A stretch of DNA of 64,000 bases from G963662905 sp965230045 (lineage in GTDB: Bacteria > Bacteroidota > Bacteroidia > Bacteroidales > WRLA01): contig OZ245940.1 in NCBI GenBank assembly GCA_965230045.1, forward strand, positions 1,674,001-1,738,000, given 5' to 3'. Positions 1-9,051 of the stretch are shown here, in pieces. The notes under the pieces were generated by a model. The model had not been told where the DNA came from. It searched no databases and saw nothing but the letters and a program-made list of their open reading frames with translations. Position 1 is the first letter of the stretch. The number at the start of each line of letters is the position of its first letter. A program made the translations under genes and the position numbers.

Positions 1-842
1 GTAATATCCCCGGATTATTCCATGATCGGCTCATGTCTTTGTTCCGGCAATATACGCTGCTTGGCGGGATGCCAGAGGTTGTTGCCATTTACGCGCGCTC
101 CAGGCAGTTTTCTGATTTGGTTCGGGTGTATGACGGCCTGCTTACGGACTATCTCGATGATGTCCTTAAATATGCACGAAGCGAAGCCCAAGGCAATATT
201 TTGAGACACTGTATCGAGAGCTCTTTTTCTGAGGCAGGGAACAGGATCAGGTTTGTGGGTTTTGGAAAATCCAATTATAAATCACGGGAAATTGGTGAAG
301 CTCTGAGGATATTAGAAAAAACAATGTTGCTGCAACTGGTTTATCCGTTGACATCAACGCAAATGCCGCTTCTTCCGGATAAACGTAAATCGCCCCGTTT
401 GATGGTTTTGGATGTTGGGCTGATGATGCATTTTTCCGGCATCCATAAAGATATGATGCGCACAAATTTACTGCACGGGAATTTTGAAGGGAAAGTGAAC
501 AAAATAATTTGTGGGCAGGAGCTTCTTGCAATGAAAACCACTGTTGGGGCAAAAATTAATTTCTGGACACGTGAAAAAAGAAGCTCCGATGCTGAACTGG
601 ATTATGTGCATCCGTGGCAGGGGCTGCTTGTTCCTGTTGAAGTGAAATCGGGCAAAAGCGGACGTTTAAGGTCTTTGCACCTGTTTATGGACGAATCGCC
701 ACATGATATTGCGGTGCGGGTCTATTCCGGGCCTTTCTCGGTAGAGGATCACCGCACAATCAGCGGGCGGGCCTATCGTCTGATTAATTTGCCTTTTTAT
801 TTGTTCAATCAACTCGACCGGGTGCTTGAACGGTCTTATTGA
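1..842 (+). CDS. DUF4143-type ATP-binding protein, C-terminal part (5' cut by window edge)
   Basis: The reading frame is open to the left edge, so the gene starts outside the window; the ATG at 33 is internal. The visible part opens with a Y-x-L-L-GGMPEVV segment typical of the region after the AAA+ domain in ATPases that end in DUF4143. The C-terminal half contains a PD-(D/E)xK-like signature: an E in GQELL, a D in AELDYV and the VEVKSG segment. Members of this family are P-loop ATPases of uncertain role; many sit in accessory DNA. The P-loop itself is not visible here. The gene ends with TGA 76 bp before the 3' end of the convergent cca gene. Confidence 0.85.
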   Translation, partial: NIPGLFHDRLMSLFRQYTLLGGMPEVVAIYARSRQFSDLVRVYDGLLTDYLDDVLKYARSEAQGNILRHCIESSFSEAGNRIRFVGFGKSNYKSREIGEALRILEKTMLLQLVYPLTSTQMPLLPDKRKSPRLMVLDVGLMMHFSGIHKDMMRTNLLHGNFEGKVNKIICGQELLAMKTTVGAKINFWTREKRSSDAELDYVHPWQGLLVPVEVKSGKSGRLRSLHLFMDESPHDIAVRVYSGPFSVEDHRTISGRAYRLINLPFYLFNQLDRVLERSY

Positions 843-917
843 TTGTTTTAATCTTGTTTTTGGAGCTATGCCTGTGTAAAGTGGTGCTCGATATACGTAA
901 AATTGTATTCGCCGAAC

Positions 918-2354
918 CTATTGTTTCAAATCCTTCACGGCCTCAAGTCCCAGTTCCTTTGCTTTTTCGAGCATAACCTTTTTGGCGTCTTCAAAATTAT
1001 TGTCGATGTGGCAATCGAGGATGGCCTCGCGGATGGCATTTTTAATAATGCCTACTTCACGTGATGGTTTGATGTTGAAGGTTTCCATGATCATCTCACC
1101 GCTAATGGGGGGCTGCCAGTTGCTCAGGCGGTCTTTTTCTTCCACCTCGGCAAGTTTTTGTTTTACCTGCTCAAAATTATTTTTGAAGCGCTTAACTTTT
1201 TCCCTGTTTTTGGATGTGATGTCCGCGGAGGCAAGTGTCATCAGGTCGTCGATGTCGTCGCCTGCTTCGAAAAGCAATCTGCGCACAGCCGAATCGGTTA
1301 CGGTATCTTCAACCAGGGCAATGGGGCGGAGGTGGAGCGACACAAGTTTCTCCACATATTTCATTTTTTCGTTCATGGGGAGCTTCATCCGGTGAAAGAT
1401 CTTTTTGACCCATTTCGCGCCCAGCACTTCATGTCCGTGGAATGTCCAGCCGGTTTTATTATCGAAGCGTTTTGTGGCCGGTTTGGCGATATCGTGCAAT
1501 AAAGCAGCCCAGCGCAACCATAAATTGTCGGTATGCGGGGCAATATTGTCGAGGACTTCCAAAGTGTGCTTAAAATTATCTTTATGCGCTTTTCCGCCCC
1601 GGTCTTCAATGCCGGCCAGATTTTCCAGTTCGGGCAAAATCAGTTTTAACAAACCTGTGCTGCGCAGTAACCTGAACCCTCGTGATGGATTGGGCGATAA
1701 AATAATTTTATTCAGCTCATCATTGATGCGCTCTTTGCTGACAATTTCCAAACGGTGGGTGTTTTTTCTGATTCCGCTGTAGGTTTCGCCCTCGATAGTG
1801 AAATTGAGCTGCGTTGCAAACCTTATGGCGCGCATCATGCGGAGAGGGTCATCAGAAAATGTAATGACCGGATCCAGGGGTGTGCGAATAATTCCTTCAT
1901 CAATGTCTTTCAGCCCGCCAAAAGGATCGATCAGTGCTCCGAAATTTTCTTTCATCAGGCTCAACGCCAGTGCATTGATGGTGAAGTCGCGCCTTTTTTG
2001 GTCGTCATCGAGTGTGCCGTCTTCTACAATGGGCTTGCGCGATTGGCGGTTGTACGATTCTTTTCGGGCGCCCACAAATTCAATGTCCCATTCATTGCTG
2101 CCGGGAAAATGGATTTGTGCCGTGCCAAAATTTTTGAAATAGTTGACTTTGACTTTGTCCCCCAGACGGGAAGCAACCTCCCGTGCAAATTCGATGCCGC
2201 TGCCAGTGGTTACAATGTCAATATCTTTACTTGCACGGCCTATGATAAGGTCGCGAACAAAACCGCCAATAACATAAGCTTCGGTGTTTTTTTCGGAGCA
2301 GATGCGGCTGGCGATTTCAAAAACCGGATGTGTTAATTTGTCTGCCAGATTCAT
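918..2354 (-). CDS. cca: CCA tRNA nucleotidyltransferase (HD-domain type)
   Basis: This enzyme adds or repairs the 3'-terminal CCA of tRNAs in the cytoplasm using CTP and ATP. The 478-residue product has the class II nucleotidyltransferase head: GGFVRD at 30-35, the catalytic DIDIV at 44-48, RRDFTINAL at 121-129 and DDPLRMMRAIRFA at 168-180. An HD phosphohydrolase domain follows, with the HD pair at 287-288 and a downstream H-G-H-E segment. This head-plus-HD arrangement is usual for bacterial CCA enzymes or poly(A) polymerase-like relatives; in a genome with one copy the CCA role is most likely. A TACCTTTG promoter-like motif lies 11 bp upstream of the ATG on the same strand, implying a very short leader. 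Confidence 0.93.
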   Translation of the reverse strand: MNLADKLTHPVFEIASRICSEKNTEAYVIGGFVRDLIIGRASKDIDIVTTGSGIEFAREVASRLGDKVKVNYFKNFGTAQIHFPGSNEWDIEFVGARKESYNRQSRKPIVEDGTLDDDQKRRDFTINALALSLMKENFGALIDPFGGLKDIDEGIIRTPLDPVITFSDDPLRMMRAIRFATQLNFTIEGETYSGIRKNTHRLEIVSKERINDELNKIILSPNPSRGFRLLRSTGLLKLILPELENLAGIEDRGGKAHKDNFKHTLEVLDNIAPHTDNLWLRWAALLHDIAKPATKRFDNKTGWTFHGHEVLGAKWVKKIFHRMKLPMNEKMKYVEKLVSLHLRPIALVEDTVTDSAVRRLLFEAGDDIDDLMTLASADITSKNREKVKRFKNNFEQVKQKLAEVEEKDRLSNWQPPISGEMIMETFNIKPSREVGIIKNAIREAILDCHIDNNFEDAKKVMLEKAKELGLEAVKDLKQ

Positions 2355-2364
2355 ATTGTGGCCG

Positions 2365-2372
2365 CAAAGGTA
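2365..2372 (-). promoter_or_regulatory. Candidate -7 promoter element of cca
   Basis: On the minus strand this reads TACCTTTG, an exact match to the Bacteroidota -7 consensus TAnnTTTG. It lies just upstream of the cca start. No clear TTTG sits about 19 bp further upstream, so only half of the promoter is supported. Confidence 0.4.
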
Positions 2373-2502
2373 CGAACAAATGGTCGATATCAGTGTAAGT
2401 AAGCGATGGCTCTGTATAATGATTTAATGCAAAGCTCATAAAAATGCATCCCTAAAATCAATTTAAATTTCTACTTTCTGCAGGGGATTTCAAGTCGATT
2501 TG

Positions 2503-2510
2503 TATATTTG
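2503..2510 (+). promoter_or_regulatory. Candidate -7 promoter element of the isocitrate dehydrogenase-like gene
   Basis: TATATTTG matches the TAnnTTTG consensus. A weak -33 candidate (TCTG) ends 22 bp upstream. The motif overlaps the more upstream in-frame ATG at 2508, so transcription would start after that codon. This favours translation from the ATG at 2571. Confidence 0.45.
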
Positions 2511-2570
2511 ATGCCTTTATCTGAGAATCAACTAAACAAACGTTATAAGATTAACCCAAAAACTGTCATC

Positions 2571-3767
2571 ATGTCAAAAAGAACAATCGTTAGTATGCCC
2601 GGCGACGGCATTGGTAAAGTGGTACTGGAGCAAACAATCCGCGTTTTGGATGCTGCCGGATTTGAGGCTAACTACGTAGAAGGCGATATTGGCTGGGAAT
2701 TCTGGTGCAAAGAAGGAAACCCGCTGCCACAGCGCACTATAGACCTTCTTGAAGAGCATAAAGTAGCGCTTTTTGGAGCGATTACTTCCAAGCCAAAAGA
2801 TGCGGCCTTCGACGAGCTTGCTCCTGAACTGAAAGAAAAAAAGCTGGTTTATTCGAGCCCTATTGTTGGCCTTCGTCAGCATTTTAACCTGGATATTTGC
2901 CTGCGCCCATGCCGCACATATTCAGGAAACCCACTGAATTTCATTCGCCGTGGCGCCAACGATACCATCGAAGAGCCCGAAGTGGATGTGGCGATTTTCC
3001 GTCAAAATACCGAAGGACTTTACGGCGGTGTGGAATGGTCAAACCCTGACGATAAGGTGTATGATGCACTCATGACGCATCCTAAATTTGTGAAAAACTT
3101 TGGTGATGTACCCCGCGAAGAACTGAGCGTTTCTACCCGTATATTCACGAAAAAGGCTACAGAACGTATCCTCCGTGCTGCTTTTGAACATGCGAAAAAA
3201 TATGGCTATAAGTCTGTTACCGTATGTGAAAAGCCAAACGTAATCCGTGAAACTTCGGGTATGATGTACAAAATGGCCCAGCAAATCCAGAAAGCTGATT
3301 TCCCTGAAATCGAACTTTGGAATACCAATATTGACGCACAAATGATGTGGCTGACGAAAAATCCTGAAAATTACGGTGTTATCGTTGCAGGAAATATGTT
3401 TGGCGATATCGTTTCCGATGGCTTTGCCGGCTTGATCGGTGGGCTTGGATTTGCGTGCTCTGCACAGGTAAACCCGGAAAGCGGTATCGGTGTATTTGAG
3501 CCAACGCATGGTTCTGCCCCTAAGTATGCCGATTATCCCGTTTCCATTGTGAACCCGATTGCGATGGTTGAATCAGCTTGCATGATGCTCGATTTCATCG
3601 ATGAGCAGGAAATGGCCACAAAAATCCGTAAGGCTGTTGCCGAAGTGATCAAAGAAGGCAAAGTGCGTACCTACGATATGATGAAAATGAGCGGCCGCGC
3701 CGATGTTGTTGAAAAAGGTGCTGCTTCTACCGCACAAATGGCCGATGCGATCATTGCAAAATTATAA
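2571..3767 (+). CDS. Isocitrate/isopropylmalate dehydrogenase family protein, probably isocitrate dehydrogenase
   Basis: This is an NAD(P)-dependent beta-decarboxylating dehydrogenase, most likely oxidising isocitrate to 2-oxoglutarate. From the ATG at 2571 it has 398 residues. Visible are the N-terminal GDGIG (11-15), the substrate-loop region FRQNTEGLYGG (143-153), the family signature NMFGDIVSDG (275-284) with its metal-binding Asp residues, and EPTHGSAPKYAD (310-321) of the cofactor site. I chose 2571 over the in-frame ATG at 2508 because 2508 lies inside a promoter-like motif and the extra 21 residues look unrelated to the family. The length suits the short NAD-type enzymes; isopropylmalate or homoisocitrate dehydrogenase is not excluded, but no leu genes are near. 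The next gene follows after 9 bp and is probably co-transcribed. Confidence 0.85.
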   Translation: MSKRTIVSMPGDGIGKVVLEQTIRVLDAAGFEANYVEGDIGWEFWCKEGNPLPQRTIDLLEEHKVALFGAITSKPKDAAFDELAPELKEKKLVYSSPIVGLRQHFNLDICLRPCRTYSGNPLNFIRRGANDTIEEPEVDVAIFRQNTEGLYGGVEWSNPDDKVYDALMTHPKFVKNFGDVPREELSVSTRIFTKKATERILRAAFEHAKKYGYKSVTVCEKPNVIRETSGMMYKMAQQIQKADFPEIELWNTNIDAQMMWLTKNPENYGVIVAGNMFGDIVSDGFAGLIGGLGFACSAQVNPESGIGVFEPTHGSAPKYADYPVSIVNPIAMVESACMMLDFIDEQEMATKIRKAVAEVIKEGKVRTYDMMKMSGRADVVEKGAASTAQMADAIIAKL

Positions 3768-3773
3768 GGAGGG
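3766..3773 (+). promoter_or_regulatory. Strong Shine-Dalgarno site between the dehydrogenase and HD genes
   Basis: AAGGAGGG overlaps the last two bases of the dehydrogenase stop codon and lies 3 bp before the ATG at 3777. Strong SD sites are uncommon before Bacteroidota genes, so this stands out. It suggests coupled, efficient translation of the second gene. Confidence 0.6.
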
Positions 3774-3776
3774 AAT

Positions 3777-4328
3777 ATGAACAAACAAGTTATCGAACTT
3801 TGGCCTGAGCTGGAATGGATCCAAGATGAAGATCTCCGCGAAAAAACAGCCAAAACATGGGAAATTGCCCTGGAACGTTCTGTTTTAACGCCTGAAGACC
3901 TGAACCGGATCCCTTTTACTTTGCTTTGTGGTCCCGACCTGAAAGTTACTTTTATGGATCATAAACGCTCCGTTGTACATATTGCCCGCGATGCCGGACA
4001 AAAAATCAATGATATGTACCATGGCGAACTCACATGCGATATGGACGTGCTGATTGCCGGTGCAATCCTGGCTGATGTGGGCAAACTCCTTGAATATGTG
4101 CTTGATGAAACCGGAAAAGCCGTTCAGGGCACTTATGGAAAATACCTTCGTCACCCGTTCTCTGGTGTTAGTTTGGCTGAAGAATGCGGCGTTCCCGCTG
4201 AGGTTTGCCACATCATCGCAACTCATGCCGGTGAAGGCAATATGGTGAAGCGCACGACCGAAGCTTACGTAACGCATCATGCTGATTTTATGACCTTTCT
4301 GCCTTTTAAGGATCGCTTGAAAGTATAA
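3777..4328 (+). CDS. HD-domain protein with Ala in place of the first HD histidine
   Basis: A 183-residue cytoplasmic protein with an HD-superfamily fold. The metal-ligand pattern can be followed: H68 in VVHIARDA, then the normal HD position reads A99-D100 within ILADVGK, then H126 (LRHPFSG), H150 (IIATHAGEG) and D170 (HHADFM). The first ligand of the HD pair is therefore Ala, which may alter metal content or mean a binding rather than hydrolytic role; I cannot tell whether its whole subfamily shares this. It follows the isocitrate-dehydrogenase-like gene with a strong SD site and no gap for a promoter, so the two probably act in one process. No substrate can be assigned. A rho-independent terminator lies 26 bp downstream. 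Confidence 0.8.
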   Translation: MNKQVIELWPELEWIQDEDLREKTAKTWEIALERSVLTPEDLNRIPFTLLCGPDLKVTFMDHKRSVVHIARDAGQKINDMYHGELTCDMDVLIAGAILADVGKLLEYVLDETGKAVQGTYGKYLRHPFSGVSLAEECGVPAEVCHIIATHAGEGNMVKRTTEAYVTHHADFMTFLPFKDRLKV

Positions 4329-4354
4329 TAAATTATCACATTTTATATTATTTA

Positions 4355-4388
4355 AAGGTTCTGATTTTATAGTCAGAACCTTTTTTTA
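4355..4388 (+). terminator. Rho-independent terminator of the dehydrogenase/HD operon
   Basis: GTTCTGA at 4359-4365 pairs with TCAGAAC at 4374-4380, extended by a G-T and A-T pairs, and is followed by a run of seven T. Confidence 0.8.
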
Positions 4389-4764
4389 TTTTTGGACAAA
4401 TTATTTTCAGTGCTATTACTTGATAATTGTTTATTTACTCATTGTTAAACAGTAATTTATGCATTCTTATAACAATAATTCAAATATAGTCATTAGTCCA
4501 GATCAAAAGTAATATTCCATATTTTGGAATATGTTTAATATGCTAACAATCAGTTAATAGCAACTATTTGATAATTTTTTGTCTTAAAATTATTGGAAAG
4601 AATAATAATTGTGTAAATTCAACTTATCAAGAAGGAGAAGTGCGCAAATTTTAAAAATTTGTTGAATGCTTCTGATTCTTGTTACGCTTGCATAGATTTC
4701 TTCGATTTGAAGATTACGGACCAAAGCAATCAGTTTTGAAAAAGAGCAATTATAGGGTTAAATT
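4389..4764. other. AT-rich intergenic region with two short perfect palindromes
   Basis: No coding sequence is seen. ATATTCCA at 4512-4519 and TGGAATAT at 4525-4532 form an 8-bp inverted repeat around TATTT. CAAATTTT/AAAATTTG around a single A occupies 4645-4661. Both lie upstream of the T9SS cargo gene at 4765 and could be operators or structured leader elements. I see no convincing TAnnTTTG promoter here. Confidence 0.5.
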
Positions 4765-7632
4765 ATGAGGAAACTGATATGCATAGTGATCATTGTGTTT
4801 TGTTTTTCCGGACTGTCAGCCGACCATTTGCCTGACGCAGCCGGCAAAGGCGAAAGCACTACAGCTTCCAAATATACTTATGTCAATGCGGCGGTTAGTT
4901 CATCGCTGGATGTTACTGATCAGGATGCAGTGCTTGTCCTGTCCTCATTCGAAATAAGCGTTGCCAGTGGGGGAGATAATGCCCGACAGTCCATACTTCG
5001 TTTGACCAACACTTCAGAATCCGAATACAGTAATGAAATTATACGCCGCTTGCAGCGGGCAGATGGAGGGGATAAAGGTCTGGGAGGTTTAATCCATGTT
5101 TTTGATGTCAGCAGCCAGAGCGGAATGCAAACCTATCGTTTGCAGCATCAAACATCAGTGCAAAATAAAAATAATACAGTTCGGGCGAATGTAGTTGCTA
5201 TTGGGCTGCGGTCTGCCGGAGGAGAGGACCTTCCCTATAGTTTTTGCCAGATTACAAGCCCTGTGCCTACAACTGCTGTTCAATGGGCGGAAATCCCCGG
5301 CTTGACTACAGATTATATAAGCTTGCCATATGCGGGGAGCATATATGTCTCGTCGTCAATCAATGCGCAGGCAAGTACAGGAGGTGTGCATGTGGGTTCC
5401 TGGAAACTTCAGTATTACAAGCTTGGCGAAAATACGTGGAATGATTTTGGTAAAGTTGTAACCCGTAGCATTTCCGGAAATCAGGATGAAGGCTTAGGCA
5501 TGCTGGTGGCACTGTTGGAGTACGTCCCTGCAGGAGAGTACCGCTTTCGGGTTGTTCACTATGCCAATTCTACCAGTGTTGAAACCATGAACACCAATCT
5601 GGTGGCTTTGGGTCTTTGCACCAGTGAAGGGACGATTTTTCCCGCTTTTTCCGAATGCTCCGATCCGGGTGTGGAAGCCAGGACCAGCCTGACAACATAT
5701 ACGAATGCTTTAGACCGGCCACTGATGCCCGACTCAACGGCAAGTTTATTGCAACATGCGCAGTTTTCCATGGTGGCTACCGATGTGTCGGATTCACCGG
5801 AATACACACTAAATGTTGATAATGGTGCTACAACAAATGTTTATACTATGCGGCAGTATATTTCCGGAAAGGATGATATCCAGGCTGGAAGCATTGTGGG
5901 ATTAACTGAAGACCTGATCGAGAACCAAAGTTATCTTGCCTCATTGCAGCATAAAAGTACCAGTGGCATTACTTTAACAACTTATGATATCAGCCTTGTG
6001 GGTATCATGCTTGCCGACCGTCCTGCACCGGGCTTTTGGCAGGGTTCTGTTAATGATGACTGGCATACTGCGGCAAACTGGTTCGATCGGGAAGTGCCTT
6101 CAATTGATGACCATGTTACCATTCCGGATGGATGTACTTATTATCCCGTAGTGGATCAAAATGCAAGCTGCCAGAGTGTTACCATTGAGCCGGGCGGCTA
6201 TTGCGAATTAAGCAGTGGATTTACTTTAACGGTGGTCAAGGATGTGTATCTGCAACATGGAGCTTCTTTTATCGAAAACGGAACTTTATCGCATGGAGGA
6301 AATGTATTTGTGGATATCGCCATGGAAAAACATGTGTACCACTATATGAGCAGTCCGGTAAATAATACGACAACAGCTTTTTCTGCTCTGGATCCAGCAT
6401 TGAACCTTGCCGAAGGAGATGATTTTTTCTATTGGGATGAAAGTGATTTATCGGGCGATGGCCCGCTTTGGATCAATATCCGTAACAGCGACCTTTGGAA
6501 TACTTCCGGCTTCGAGATCGGGAAAGGCTATGCGATGAGTTTTAATGAAACAACAGCGGATCAGATTATTACCCTGACCGCAGCAGATTTTAATACAGGC
6601 AGTTATACGGTGCCGGTCAGCAGGGTGGCTGATAATACATCCTATTACTACAGCGGCTGGAATCTCATCGGAAATCCGTATCCATCCAATATCAATATTC
6701 TGGAGTTTTTATCGCAGAATTCTGCTTCTGTTTGGGGTGCTGCATATTTTTGGGATGAAGGCCCTGACTGGGAATGGCCAAGAACAAGCGATTATGCTTC
6801 GATTAATGATTTGGGAGCTGTCAGCACAGGTGGGGCAGGAAATGCACCCACAAACTATGCTGCCGTGGGACAGGCTTTTATGGTCTATTGCTCAAAAGAA
6901 GGAACTTCGCAGGTGAGTTTTAATGATAATATGCGCTATGGAAATTCCGCATTTTATTTTAAGGAAGAAAAAGCAGAACACCCAAAAATAAAACTGGCTT
7001 TACAACACGAAAAGGCCGGTTATAATGAGCTGCTTATCGGTTTTCGTCCGGATGCTACTTTAGGAATGGATCATTTTTATGATGCCCCGAAGCTGGGCGG
7101 TAATCCCAATTTCTATATCTGTATGCTTTCGCCGGAACCAAATGCCGGTCAGGATCTCTGCATACAGGGGCTGCCACTTGATTTTGCTTCATCTGTTCGG
7201 GTGCCTTTGATGATTTACTGCAATATGGACGGGCCGGTTTCTTTGGAAATTGTGGAAGAAGAATGCCTGACTGGATTTGCAGAAGTATATCTGGTTTCCG
7301 ATGATAAAATGATCGCCCTGAAACCCGGCTCAAAAATAGAGCTGGACGTTGAATCCGGTACTTTTGACGAAAAATACAGCCTGTTGTTCCTGAAGTCCAA
7401 TGCAGTGCAGGAAACAGAGAAGAATCACGGACTATTCTATGCTGCCGGTAATAAGCAGCTTGATTATGGTGGGGGTGAATTTCCTGGAAATATCAGGATT
7501 TACAATGTGGCCGGGGCAAAGGTTTTTGATGGAAAATGGAGGGGTGGCATTAGACTTCCGCAAGCCGGCGTTTATGTGATCAGTGCGGTTATAAAGGGCA
7601 GGCATTTTGCCCAAAAAGTGCTGATATTATAA
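4765..7632 (+). CDS. Large secreted T9SS type A cargo protein
   Basis: A 955-residue exported protein of unknown function. It starts with a signal peptide (MRKLICIVIIVFCFSGLSA). The N-terminal ~400 residues contain two or three related beta-rich units with recurring ...YTLxL/YRLQHQ... and xVVAIGL segments. Residues ~425-500 hold the GFWQGSVNDDWHTAANWFD module, common in Bacteroidota surface proteins, followed by GGYCEL and FTLTV strands. The C-terminal ~70 residues are a T9SS type A sorting domain: IYNVAGAKVF, a turn, LPQAGVYVISA and a final FAQKVLIL. It should cross the outer membrane by the type IX system and be anchored or released. It stands alone between a terminator and a convergent gene. 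Confidence 0.85.
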   Translation: MRKLICIVIIVFCFSGLSADHLPDAAGKGESTTASKYTYVNAAVSSSLDVTDQDAVLVLSSFEISVASGGDNARQSILRLTNTSESEYSNEIIRRLQRADGGDKGLGGLIHVFDVSSQSGMQTYRLQHQTSVQNKNNTVRANVVAIGLRSAGGEDLPYSFCQITSPVPTTAVQWAEIPGLTTDYISLPYAGSIYVSSSINAQASTGGVHVGSWKLQYYKLGENTWNDFGKVVTRSISGNQDEGLGMLVALLEYVPAGEYRFRVVHYANSTSVETMNTNLVALGLCTSEGTIFPAFSECSDPGVEARTSLTTYTNALDRPLMPDSTASLLQHAQFSMVATDVSDSPEYTLNVDNGATTNVYTMRQYISGKDDIQAGSIVGLTEDLIENQSYLASLQHKSTSGITLTTYDISLVGIMLADRPAPGFWQGSVNDDWHTAANWFDREVPSIDDHVTIPDGCTYYPVVDQNASCQSVTIEPGGYCELSSGFTLTVVKDVYLQHGASFIENGTLSHGGNVFVDIAMEKHVYHYMSSPVNNTTTAFSALDPALNLAEGDDFFYWDESDLSGDGPLWINIRNSDLWNTSGFEIGKGYAMSFNETTADQIITLTAADFNTGSYTVPVSRVADNTSYYYSGWNLIGNPYPSNINILEFLSQNSASVWGAAYFWDEGPDWEWPRTSDYASINDLGAVSTGGAGNAPTNYAAVGQAFMVYCSKEGTSQVSFNDNMRYGNSAFYFKEEKAEHPKIKLALQHEKAGYNELLIGFRPDATLGMDHFYDAPKLGGNPNFYICMLSPEPNAGQDLCIQGLPLDFASSVRVPLMIYCNMDGPVSLEIVEEECLTGFAEVYLVSDDKMIALKPGSKIELDVESGTFDEKYSLLFLKSNAVQETEKNHGLFYAAGNKQLDYGGGEFPGNIRIYNVAGAKVFDGKWRGGIRLPQAGVYVISAVIKGRHFAQKVLIL

Positions 7633-7657
7633 AAAAAGGCAACCAGTCGGCCGCCTT
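7631..7657 (-). terminator. Terminator of the DHOD-like gene
   Basis: Read leftward, AAGGC and GCCTT form a stem followed by seven T. It overlaps the stop codon of the convergent T9SS gene. Confidence 0.6.
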
Positions 7658-7684
7658 CTATGAGATTGTAATTCGGAAAAAATA

Positions 7685-8698
7685 CTAAACAACGGTATGT
7701 TTCTTAAAAATCTGATCCGATTTCATCAGTATATCCACATATTGGGCGCGCTTATAAACAAAGGGATCCTTGATTTTTTTGCGGCTGAGTTTGCCTTTAA
7801 AATCATCAATTTTTTCATAAGCTTTGCCGTTCATCCATTCTTCCAAATCTTTCAGCATCGTGCTGATATGGTCGATTTGGAATTTGAACAACGCGCTGAC
7901 TACCTGAACGGCATCTGCGCCGGCCAGCAGCATTTTGATTACATCTTTGCCCTGGTAAATTCCTGTATTGGCGCAAATTGACGCATCCACCTGTCCGGCA
8001 AGCAGACCGGCAAAACGGATTGCCAGGCGGTTGTCTTCTTCGTTGCTGAGGTTGTAGGGGAAATGATGCGTCTCGCTATCAATATCGATGTCGGGTTGGA
8101 AAAAACGGTTGAACATGACCACGGCATCGGCTCCGGCTTCGCTCATCTTGCTTACAACCAAGGGAATATTGGCATAAAACGGACTGATTTTAACCCCCAC
8201 AGGAATACTTACTTTCGATTTGATCTCGCGGATAATATCCAGTTGTTCTTTTACAATTTCAATGCCCGGGCGGCTTTCGTTTTGTGGGTTTGCATAAAAG
8301 TTGAGCTCAATAGCATCTATCCCGGTTTTTTCAATTTCCATTGCCATATCGCCCCAGCTTTCCCTGTAAACAGCATTGAGGCTGGCAATCAGTGGGATGC
8401 TGATGGCTTTGCGGGCTTCTTTCAATTCCATTAAGAAAGCTTTCGGACCACTGTGCTCCAAATCAGGAAATAAGCGGATCATCTCGGCATTGCGGTCTTC
8501 AAATTCGCTCATGCCCTCTTCCATCTGTAGGTTTTCCAAATGGATCTGCTCCTCAAAAAGCGATTTATAAACAACAGCTGCAGCGCCGCTTTCTTCCATT
8601 TTTTTGAGATACTCAATATTGGTTGCCAGATTGCTGGCTCCTACAATTATGGGGTTTTTTAGCTCTAATCCCATATAATTTGTTTTCAAATCTGCCAT
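7685..8698 (-). CDS. Dihydroorotate dehydrogenase-like flavoprotein
   Basis: A 337-residue TIM-barrel protein of the dihydroorotate dehydrogenase-like group. It opens with LKTNYMGLELKNPIIVGASNLA, has a phosphate-binding C-terminal half with ANTGIYQGKDVIKMLLAGADAVQV, and keeps the VGVKISPFYANI segment that lines the flavin site. In this group an FMN-dependent oxidoreductase role is assumed, but the true substrate is not established; a pyrimidine role is doubtful because no pyr genes are near. It is divergent from nifJ, separated by 353 bp. I recall this flavoprotein beside pyruvate:ferredoxin oxidoreductase genes in other anaerobes, suggesting a functional link with ferredoxin chemistry. Confidence 0.85.
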   Translation of the reverse strand: MADLKTNYMGLELKNPIIVGASNLATNIEYLKKMEESGAAAVVYKSLFEEQIHLENLQMEEGMSEFEDRNAEMIRLFPDLEHSGPKAFLMELKEARKAISIPLIASLNAVYRESWGDMAMEIEKTGIDAIELNFYANPQNESRPGIEIVKEQLDIIREIKSKVSIPVGVKISPFYANIPLVVSKMSEAGADAVVMFNRFFQPDIDIDSETHHFPYNLSNEEDNRLAIRFAGLLAGQVDASICANTGIYQGKDVIKMLLAGADAVQVVSALFKFQIDHISTMLKDLEEWMNGKAYEKIDDFKGKLSRKKIKDPFVYKRAQYVDILMKSDQIFKKHTVV

Positions 8699-9051
8699 GT
8701 TGGTGATGTTTTGATTATTAATTTTGGTATTTCAATGCTTAAATTGTTGTGCGTTTATTGAATAATTATACATTGCCTGATTTGTGGATAATTGTTGTTT
8801 TTAGTAGAAAAGAATCTTGTAGTCTGAATGAGTTTCGGCAGAATGAATTATTCCAACTGGCTTATAAACAGCCGACAATCTGATTTTGTTTAGGAGGGTT
8901 TAAATTAAATTGCTTCTAAATAAGCTGAAATTATGCTTAATTAACAAAAAGGGGGCGCTGAACGGGTGCAAAATTATTAATTTCGCACGGATTTAGGTAA
9001 GTTTGAAAATGTAAACTGCTTAAAATAAGGCAAATAAATATTAATGGAATT
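8699..9051. promoter_or_regulatory. Divergent regulatory region between the DHOD-like gene and nifJ
   Basis: This 353-bp AT-rich region holds no gene. TAAGTTTG at 8998-9005 on the plus strand matches the -7 consensus and would give nifJ a leader of about 40 nt. No good -33 partner is visible. Confidence 0.4.

Noticed and set aside
4621..4640. GAAGGAGAAG as a Shine-Dalgarno site of a small gene
   Set aside because: No start codon with a credible reading frame follows at a suitable distance.
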